NCBI RefSeq assembly: GCF_000150275.1
Contig: NW_002060957.1
Location: 1,135,512 to 1,199,511, forward strand
Direction of reading: 5' to 3'
Length of the DNA stretch: 64,000 bases
Source of the DNA: Trichoplax adhaerens
Taxonomy: Eukaryota > Placozoa > Uniplacotomia > Trichoplacea > Trichoplacidae
In this document: in pieces, positions 55,952-64,000 of the stretch
How positions within the stretch are numbered: the first letter of the stretch is position 1
Layout of the letters: every line of letters begins with the position of its first letter
Made by a program: the position numbers and the translations under genes
Notes under the pieces: model-generated
What the model was told of the DNA's origin: nothing
What the model saw: only the letters and a program-made list of their open reading frames with translations
Database searches by the model: none

Positions 55952-58900
55952 ATGGCGTCGTTGGCCACGAGGCCACACGGCGAATATATTCAACCATCGT
56001 TAGCGTCAACGTCGCAGGTAAGCCAGTCAACAATAGTTTCATGTTCAATCTTATTTGATGGACAATTTCAATCCATCCTTCATTCCTTACCATGGGCATA
56101 CCTTAGGTTAAGAGAAATCCCATCATGACTCCTCTGTCGTTCAATGAGACTCGGCTCCAAGTGATGCCAGTATTGAATTTTCAACGTCTGCATACAACTT
56201 TTTTTGGGGGGTGAAAAAAAAAAAGTTACTTATTGATTGTCACTCATTATCATTTGTATTGTACTGTTTGTCGTAAGTGTAAATTTGGACTTTCGAGTGG
56301 AACGTGGCGGGACAACTTTGAACAGTTTGCTGTAGAAGGTAGAATGCAAGTGAATGCAGGCATGAGAATTGCACTTTGGTAAATGAGTGGACTTGCTTGA
56401 AAATGTCACTTGAAATCCATTGAGCATCGTCGTCTTGTACTTTTCCTTGTACTGGCCATGCCAGAGAGAGAGAGAGTATTTGACAACGTTGTCCGAGGTG
56501 CGATAGCGAGACAAGGGCGGTATACAACAATCCTTGTTGGTGCTATTCTATGACAACAGTCGTTTGTATAGCGCGTGGATGCGTCCTCTTCTAGTCGTAT
56601 AGATCGAGCGCCCGCCCCAACATCAACAGCTGATTACTAACCATAGTCAGTTGGATCCCCTACTTACTTGTACAATAAAATCGTCAACAAATAAAAAAAT
56701 ACCATGTCTTAAATCATTACAGAATGACATAGTTGAGAATAAACCGCTAAATGGAGCGTGAGATATTGTGTAAAAAACACGCTCAAAATGGACGAGTTTC
56801 CTGACAACGCCGGTCAGTCCCGCGTCAAGAACCCATCCCCGGTGTAGGCTTACTAGACTGTATCAGTGAGTGGATGGCGTAAATCGGTGCCGACATGCTG
56901 CTCGCCGATTGATTTTTTTTCCTTATATAAGCTCCAGAGAGTGTCCAACATTCCTTCGCGGATTGGATAACTAGAGGGCTGTCATGAAAAACCGTATTGC
57001 AGTAATAATAATGCTGGAGTGCTAAACATGAAACATCCAGGATGGATTGAAGGGAGTAGAATCTAAACTGTGTACAGTTGGAAAGAAGGAGTGGCACGAC
57101 GCAACGCGTTAACCATTCTCGTCTTCTACGATCAATTTACCGCTCCAAATTACAGTATAATGTCATAAAAAGACTGCCATAAGTAGAGAGTACATTCAAG
57201 AAACGAGCTCAACTCAAGGGCATGTTGTTTTCACCTGCACTATTTTTACAACTTTGCTTGTTTTCCTTTTGAGGAAGGAGACAACGTCGTTGGATGGAAA
57301 GTGTGCAACAGAAATAGATACGTTGTGTGTGCACTGTACAGTACACTATAGCCTGTATCATAATGATGAACAAGCAAAATAGGCAACGTTGACTGTTGTA
57401 TTGGCATGGAGTTCCTCCCATCCCTCCTCCTCCTTCTCGTTCCTGCTCCTCCCTCTCCCTTCTTCTCTTTCAATCGGTTTTATCTTCTTTTCAATGCATT
57501 GATTGCCTAAAAGAGTCGGTCTTCTCAACATTACCACCAAAGTGCTACACCAAACTTTTTTTTGTTTCGTAACTGTTGCACTGCTTCAGAATATCATTGT
57601 ATTATCGACATTTTCCCCTCCTCTTAATTGATGTCTGCTGTTCATGTGCAATTGTGCATGTGGCTGTTACCGATGAGTCACTTCCATCTTGGAGATGGTT
57701 GCATTTAGCAACTTACAGCTATTTACAAGTTTTTCTTTGCGTTCATAATATTGTAAGTCGTGTCATGCCAGCAGTGAGATGACAACGATTAGGCAAGTTT
57801 CAATGGTGTAAGTTTATATAGAAATCGTAAGAGTTGTCTATCAATGGATCGGTCTGGATATCTCTCACATTTCATGCATGTTCTCCCAAATTGTCTCCAG
57901 CTGACATGTAAAGGGGTTTCAAATTTTTTTATCGTGTGTATTAAGAATTTGAGATGCCCTTGATGACAGACGTTATTTGTTTAGTATGTACCAATTTACC
58001 CATAGTTTGTCTTGACATGATACCTACGTACCTCTGACAGGGAAGTTCGAAAAATATCCACTTCTACAGGGTGGATAGGACACAGGTTGTACGAATGTTT
58101 AAAGTGGGTAGAGGAGTCGGGTAGACAGGCCTGATTGAAATGCTCAGTCGTCGCTTTTATACCGATTAAAGTACTTTGCGGTACGACATCATCTACATAG
58201 AATTATGGGATCAATTCCAATTGACTGCAATGGATCCGAACTAGGCTACGCTTCTAACTTGTGTAACATGGACTTTCCCTGATTGCCTACAAGTAAGGAG
58301 TCCTTACTTGTTTGAAATCGACACCGCCACGCTTCTTTCTACATTACAATTAGCTATCATAAGCAACGGTATCCTGCTACAAGTAATGTTATTCCTAGGC
58401 TGTTACACTACTCCAATTTCAATGTCGTATTCGACAGTTCCCAATCAAGAATGTGCTTATTGATGAAGGCCTCTTAGCCGATCTTGCTGACCGACATTTC
58501 TGTCGCTGCATTTGTTGCCATAGAGAGACTCCCTCTAGGTTCACCGTCACGACGACCGGAAGTCCGTACTTCAGTTCGATCGTCACGTAAAAGCATTAGT
58601 CAAAGCGCGTTCCATACAGTACGTCTTGTCCATCTGTCTGTCGACACCACTCTCTGTTGTCATTCTCAAAGCTTAGTCAAGAGTGATAGAATTTCCATGA
58701 AAACAAGACGAGTGAGTGATATCGTATAGAGTGTTCTGGTACACTACAGTGTACAGTACATTGTACCATGGTCCTGAAAAGCTTGAGTTTGCATTCTACA
58801 TCTCTGAGACCGAATGTATGGTCTTGTATGAAGATATTGATACTGTATCAGTAGCATGGTCTATGTACAATTGGACATGCAGAGTGGATACTGTAACTTT

Positions 58901-61900
58901 ATCGTACTCTAATAAATGCGCGTTCACTGTACTAGCGATAGTAGACTGTATGATACCAGGGTCAAAAGTGGTAGAGAAGACACAAGAAACGATCGATTGA
59001 AAATTTCAAGCTGACGCATTGTCCTAATTACCATGGATGCGGTGAATGTTCCATGCTCATTTTTGCTCATTTAGGACAAGGTGATGACATTGAAAGGATT
59101 TGCAACCTCTATCACACTTTTCGACCATTGATCCATGTTTAACGATCGAGTACTATTGCTGAAGACTACAGTGGGGCGTAAAGGGACGAGTGATTCAGTT
59201 TGACCGACTGCACTGGAATGCATGTACCCATTTTCCACTGGATAGTGAAGATTGAAAAGGTTGAGAATTAATTGATAATAATAATATTGCAAGTCAAGAA
59301 AAGGCCAAAGACGCTGCCCTTTTTTTATACTTGTCTTGACTGGACCGACTTGTCCTTCCTGCAATTGACTACCTTGGCAAGTAATGAATAAATCAAACTT
59401 ATCTCGGGTACGATAACAGTCTTTTGAACACAAATGCAAACTAATTTGACAATGATTTGACCGCGATCGTAGCCAAGGATCATCATCATCATCTTGTACC
59501 GACCACATCATTTAGGCATCCATCCCTCTTTGTACTTTTAAAGTCAACCTACTGTACTACAAAAAATAAACCATCCTATTTTGATGTCAATACTTATCCT
59601 TTCGTTCCATTTTAACATCAATAGTCTGAACATTTCATCGATATAGCGTGAATGATCGTATCCTTGCCTAGCAGCAAGGTTGATTTTTTGCAGCTTTAGC
59701 CAACTCGATGGCATGACTGTCTACGCCATAAAATGCCCAAAACAGTAATGTCGCCTTTTGTGTACATTATTATCAATTAGTTGTATTTTGAATCGTTCAT
59801 TTCCATTATGGATAGATAGTTTAATGAAAACACCAATACAACTTTCAATCAATCAATTTGAGTTATGTGACTTCACTACATGATTGGACAGCTTATGACC
59901 CTTTCTCACTTTCATTTCGATAGCATTCGTGACATGATTTAATGAAGGTGCCAGTAGTTGACGCTCTAGAAATTGTAGTCTTACTCTTTTCTCTATTTTT
60001 AGTTTGCTGTTAAGCACTAGTACCTTAAAGTGTAACATTTTGCCTATATTATTGAAAACGAGTATATAGCAGCTACATAATCAATGGGCTATGATCAATC
60101 AGCCTTCTCATACGACATTTCAAGAATTAATCAGTGTAGTCATTTGTATGGAAAGAAGCGCATGATATAATAGAACTTGAGTAATTCATACAGAATCGAT
60201 TTTTGCACATTGATTATCCAATCAAAGAAGATTTGTATTTTCTGCGACAATTAACTTCGACCGTCTGAATAGTAGTTGAACTATAAGTTAATTTCTGAAA
60301 TGTTGATATGGTGCAGTAATTGGTGTAAGAGAATTAATATCGAATATCACTGTTCATTGATATTGATTTGTTTTATCTTTACCCTTACAACAATAAAGGA
60401 CGTACAACCTTCACCTTTGCAATTATTAGCAGCGACATGTAGTAAAATTGGTCAAGGACCAGAACAGCAACAACAACCGCAGCCGCAACAGCAGCAACAA
60501 CAACAAGTTGCTGCTGTAGTAGTTCAACAGCAACATCACCATTTACACCATCATCAACAAGCGCCACCGCCACCTCCGCAACATCATCATCATCAACGGC
60601 AACAGCATCAACAGCAGGTTACCGAAGTGCCACCAGCCAATATGAATCAGAGAATAGCAAATAATGCACAAACTATTTCTAACGAATATACTAATAGCGC
60701 CGGTAATTGGAGCCATGAGACTACCTCCAATGCTCATACCAATAATTCTAATAATACAAATAATGGAAATAATGGCAACTCACCAAGAGATAGCAGAAGT
60801 AGTGTCGTAGTATCTTATCCTAACACGCATTTTAATGTAGCCAATGTTAATCCTAATCTACAACAAGCTGTTGCACCGTCTTTTTACAGCAATTATGATC
60901 CTAATGAGATGTATTATGCATCGGGCAATAGTAACGCATTAATTAGAGTTCCAAATCCACCTAGTGGACACGTCCAACAACATAGGAATAATGTTAGCGG
61001 TGTCAGTAGTGGAGGTGTTAGTGAATCGCAATCATCGCCGCATTATGTCGGTGGTATACAAACTAGTGTAAATGCAACTACGGTTGTAGCTGCATCTCAT
61101 AATTATATCACAAATAAGGATGTTAGCGTTGTTACTGTTGGTAATAGTGGTGGTAGTTACAATTGGCCTCAGAAAAGCAATAACGTTAACGACCAACAAC
61201 AGCAACAACAACAACAACAACAGCAACAACAACAACCACAACAGCAACAAGTGGCAACTGCACCATGGTTAGCACTTCGTTCAACTGCTTGGACCCCCAA
61301 CAACGCAGCTCAGAATAATTCCTATGCAGTAGGTTATCACTCGACAGCCAATTTAGGCAATTTAGCACCATTGTCTCCAGTACCGCCTCATATGTCTGGT
61401 GCACCACCTAATCTACCACCCCATGGTAATTTTATTAATCAGTATTATACACCAGATGCCAATGCAGCACCGAACGCTAATCAAGTACTAAATTATCCGC
61501 CAACTGTAACACCAGATGTCTCGCAAGGTCATCAGGTCACTAATCCTCCGCAAGCGCCCGGAAGCAATAAAAAAGTAAGACGTGTTGCATGTTGCTGCCC
61601 AAATTGTCGTAATCCAGATTATAAACCACCTCAGGGTGGCAAGAAAATGCACGTATGCCATTATCAAGGTTGTAGTAAAGTCTACGGTAAAACATCTCAT
61701 TTACGCGCACATCTTCGCTGGCACACTGGAGAACGACCTTTTGTTTGTAATTGGTTATTTTGTGGTAAAAGATTTACTCGCTCAGATGAATTGCAACGAC
61801 ATCGGAGAACTCATACAGGAGAGAAAAAATTTGCATGTCAAGATTGTGGTAAACGTTTCATGAGAAGTGATCATTTATCGAAACATGTGAAAACACACAA

Positions 61901-62042
61901 TAATACCAATTCTAAAAAGGGTTCTCAACACCAAGGTAAACAAACAGCTGGCTTGCAACCGAAACATGAATTACCAGATCAAGCCGCCACTTTAAGGCGT
62001 CAAAATATATCTTCAGGCGACCAAGGGTCATCAGAATATTGA
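55952..62042 (+). CDS. Sp: Sp-family zinc-finger transcription factor, two coding exons
   Basis: Nuclear DNA-binding regulator of GC-box promoters. Exon 1 (55952-56017, 22 codons, [12 protein letters not shown]...) ends in CAG before GTAAGCC; exon 2 (60399-62042) begins after a pyrimidine tract and AAAG. Both junctions are phase 0, giving 569 aa. The Sp box [14 protein letters not shown] is at about 27-40. A long Gln/His/Pro-rich activation region includes two poly-Gln tracts. The Buttonhead box [10 protein letters not shown] lies at about 416-425, followed by three C2H2 fingers at about 442-466, 472-496 and 502-524. Base-contacting residues are KHA (KTSHLRA), RER (RSDELQR) and RHK (RSDHLSK), the Sp signature for GGGGCGGGG-type sites. 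The Gln-rich region and Sp box favour the Sp1-4 branch, but Sp5-9 is possible. The open frame continues 41 codons left of 60399, but that part looks like intron. Exon 1 assignment is inferred from phase and splice sites. Confidence 0.93.
56018..60398 (+). other. Long first intron of the Sp factor
   Basis: 4.38 kb, ten or more times longer than most other introns in the window. Holds a GA microsatellite (AGAGAGAGAGAGAGT at about 56464), a GTACACTACAGTGTACAGTA cluster at 58739-58760, and several open frames on both strands (58484-58729, 58716-59000, 59071-59511) without recognisable features. An intron of this length in a compact genome is a natural place for regulatory elements. Confidence 0.6.
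60456..60625 (+). repeat. CAG/CAA/CAT tract coding Gln- and His-rich segment
   Basis: Mixed CAA, CAG, CCG and CAT/CAC codons encode runs such as [14 protein letters not shown] and HHHLHHHQQ. Codon mixing means it is not a pure microsatellite. Antisense open frames here are by-products of the repeat. Confidence 0.85.
61192..61254 (+). repeat. Second poly-Gln coding tract
   Basis: About fifteen Gln codons, mostly CAA with some CAG, then a Pro and more Gln. Part of the activation region of the Sp factor and likely to vary in length between alleles. Confidence 0.88.
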
Positions 62043-64000
62043 AACCTGGAGTCATTTTGATACGTAAACAATTTTTCACTGACTATATTTTTTAGCTTAA
62101 ACATAGCACTTTATTTCCTTGATGTAATTTTTTTGTTATTATCTCGAATGCTTGTACGCACCTTTAGTGAAGAAAAATCACAACGATTGTTATGGTAAAG
62201 TGGAATTATTACAGTAATTGATTGTTCATAATTACGAATAATTACAGCTACTGATCCAAACAATGTCACTGTTTTCTAACGGTAATACCGTAAGTTACTG
62301 TGAAGTAGTCATATTGAAAAAATCAAATTGGGATAGACAATACTTAGCTGCTACTTGAAAAGGAATCTTAAACGCGTCAATTTTGAGATATAGCGTATTA
62401 AATTTTTATTCTTGTTTTATTTAATATAACCTTTTTACATACATCTTTTCTCAAATTTTAATGCTAAAGCTTGACTTGATTTAAATTAGATAATGGATAC
62501 TTGTGAACGTAATATACGTATGTCTACTGCTGTCAATGCAAGGGAAATTAATATCATTTCATAAACAATGTTTTTCCGTATCAAATTGAAACATTGCTAA
62601 TGTTGCACGAATTTTTCTAAATGTAATAGCAACTGTACATCATGTGCATGATATTTGGTATAAATCTATTTTACGTACGTTTACGTTGATATTCTATTAC
62701 GTTTCACCTTCAATATTCATCATGTTTAATTTATTGATAAATATAGACGTGTACACATTAATTCACATTAGTAATTTCGTGTTAACATGTAGCCGTGTGG
62801 ATGTGTTCGATTGTGTGTTAATGTACATATGTGACCGCAGTTATGGAACCTCACTGCAACGTATTATCGTCACTTATGGTAGTATTGGCACTTTCGATCA
62901 GTTCAATTTAATGGCAATCTTAGTTCAGTAGCTTGTGCAATGAGACCGAAGGACCTTGCAAAATCTTTTTTGTAACCGTTGTTATACACTATGTATCTAC
63001 ATTTTAACTGTATGGTTCTTAACGTTACAATGGATAGCGTTTTATTTGTACTTCTGAATTTATTTTAACTCAATTCTTCTACTTAAGAGTATAAAGTTAA
63101 TCAGCACTTCCCAAATTGATATCGCTGTTGTTTTGGATTATAGTTAATAGTCCAGTGTTGCTTTTAGTTTTAATATGTCAACTTTCTGTTTTGTTTTGAT
63201 GGATGAATTATGGATATCGGATGTAAGCGTCTATCAATGCTTAATGGCGTTGCTGTTGATTCTGCAAAGGTGGATGTTAAGTTCAGCTTTTATTATTTAA
63301 AAACGATATTGGAGCTTTTGGCGAAAAATTTCAGTGAGTTGAATCGATGTTTTATCGGAACTATAAATTCATTACTACAAATGTTTTATGATACGTTCTT
63401 TCAACGCTCTTTTTTACTTAATACATATATATGCGATATATATGGAACGTGCATATATCCCGTAACACATATACCTAAAACTATATATAAAATAATGTCT
63501 AAAATAATCAAAATGTTATTCTCGAATGTTGGCTTGTTGTTATTTGTTTAAAAACTTAGGATTGTAACATGATGACAAATCTATAGTTACAGTAAATGAG
63601 AACCTTACATTGGTGGTTATAGCCTGTATCGTTCAATTAACATTGGGAATTGCACTTTGAATTACTGATGACAACTTACTTTGACAACTGATGTTGTCGA
63701 AGATTCAAGTATATGTTTGCTTAATCAGGTTGTTGACTGGGTCTTGGAGGAATACGTGCAATTAAAAAGCGTCCTCAGTAATGATATTTCGTTTTTTATG
63801 TTGGTAAAGAAACTACGGAGAGATTAATTGTAGATCATTTACAATAAATGCTTAAAGTATCAGAAAAAATTTAATAAAATAATAACTTAAAGTGAAAATA
63901 TTGTCGCAGTATTTATGGCTCAAGATGAGTACCGTAGAAGTTAACAGTGTGCGGTCTCGTATGATTGTTGCGTGCAGTGGTATCTTTAGTACTACACTAG
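62043..64000 (+). other. 3' flank and probable long 3' UTR of the Sp factor
   Basis: No AATAAA is obvious within several hundred bases of the stop; the first clear one is at about 63843-63848 with a second at about 63871-63877, so the untranslated region may run for about 1.8 kb. Open frames at 62644-62931 and 63210-63551 lack recognisable features and are probably chance. Confidence 0.45.

Noticed and set aside
59071-59511. 146-codon minus-strand frame inside the Sp intron
   Set aside because: No recognisable domain, no homologue that I can name, and low-complexity segments. It could be real but cannot be supported.
60276-60398. N-terminal extension of the Sp frame from a TTG or the internal ATG at about 60300
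   Set aside because: The extension is hydrophobic, unlike Sp proteins, and consists of a pyrimidine-rich tract ending AAAG, typical of an intron end. A phase-compatible first exon exists at 55952.
60385-61407. Minus-strand frames rich in Leu and Val
   Set aside because: Antisense translations of the CAA/CAG and CAT tracts of the Sp exon.
63210-63551. 113-codon plus-strand frame after the Sp gene
   Set aside because: Lies in probable 3' UTR, has no domain, and AT-rich composition gives hydrophobic filler typical of chance frames.
1-64000. CRISPR array, prokaryotic operons or ribosome binding sites
   Set aside because: The sequence is clearly an intron-containing eukaryotic genome. Repeats found are tandem or dispersed and lack regular unique spacers.

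Overview
This is a eukaryotic, almost certainly early-animal, nuclear genome segment. It is AT-rich. Its genes are split into many short exons by introns of about 60-350 bp with GT-AG ends, and the gene set is metazoan: an Sp-family zinc-finger factor with Sp box, Buttonhead box and three C2H2 fingers, a membrane dipeptidyl peptidase IV-like enzyme, a mitochondrial glycerol-3-phosphate dehydrogenase with EF-hands, and OLA1. A compact AT-rich genome with few transposons suggests a placozoan (Trichoplax or a relative). That is an inference; a sponge or cnidarian cannot be excluded from sequence alone.

Layout. 1-3.2 kb: non-coding, starting with a decayed tandem repeat built around a CTTAGG core. 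3.2-7.4 kb (minus): mitochondrial FAD glycerol-3-phosphate dehydrogenase, reconstructed in 14 exons (704 codons), with one GC-AG intron. 7.4-13.4 kb: intergenic, with a GC-rich block holding a CRE/E-box pair and a 92-bp minisatellite. 13.45-21.8 kb (minus): DPP4-like type II membrane serine protease in roughly 27 exons; its first coding exon is only the ATG. 21.8-23.5 kb: repeats. 23.5-35.0 kb (minus): four tandem, intronless, near-identical zinc alcohol dehydrogenase copies of the cinnamyl-alcohol-dehydrogenase type; the second is broken by a 1-bp insertion. 36.3-38.2 kb (minus): a P-loop NTPase exon and a gene holding only the DNA-binding half of a Tc1-like transposase, followed by a three-copy tandem repeat. 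39.4-43.6 kb (plus): OLA1 in 17 exons (396 codons plus stop), with a 12-nt microexon followed by an intron with AT-AC ends. 44.4-46.5 kb (minus): an intact single-exon BED-finger/hAT-transposase-derived gene, convergent with OLA1. 46.5-55.9 kb: about 9.4 kb with no recognisable gene. 55.95-62.04 kb (plus): the Sp factor, with a short first coding exon, a 4.4-kb intron and one large exon.

The genes do not form a pathway; this is an ordinary stretch of animal chromosome. The notable parts are the alcohol dehydrogenase array (mosaic duplicates, one dying copy, intronless among intron-rich neighbours), the non-canonical introns, two transposase-derived genes, and a pervasive (TGTAC)n/(GTACA)n palindromic repeat found in most intergenic regions.
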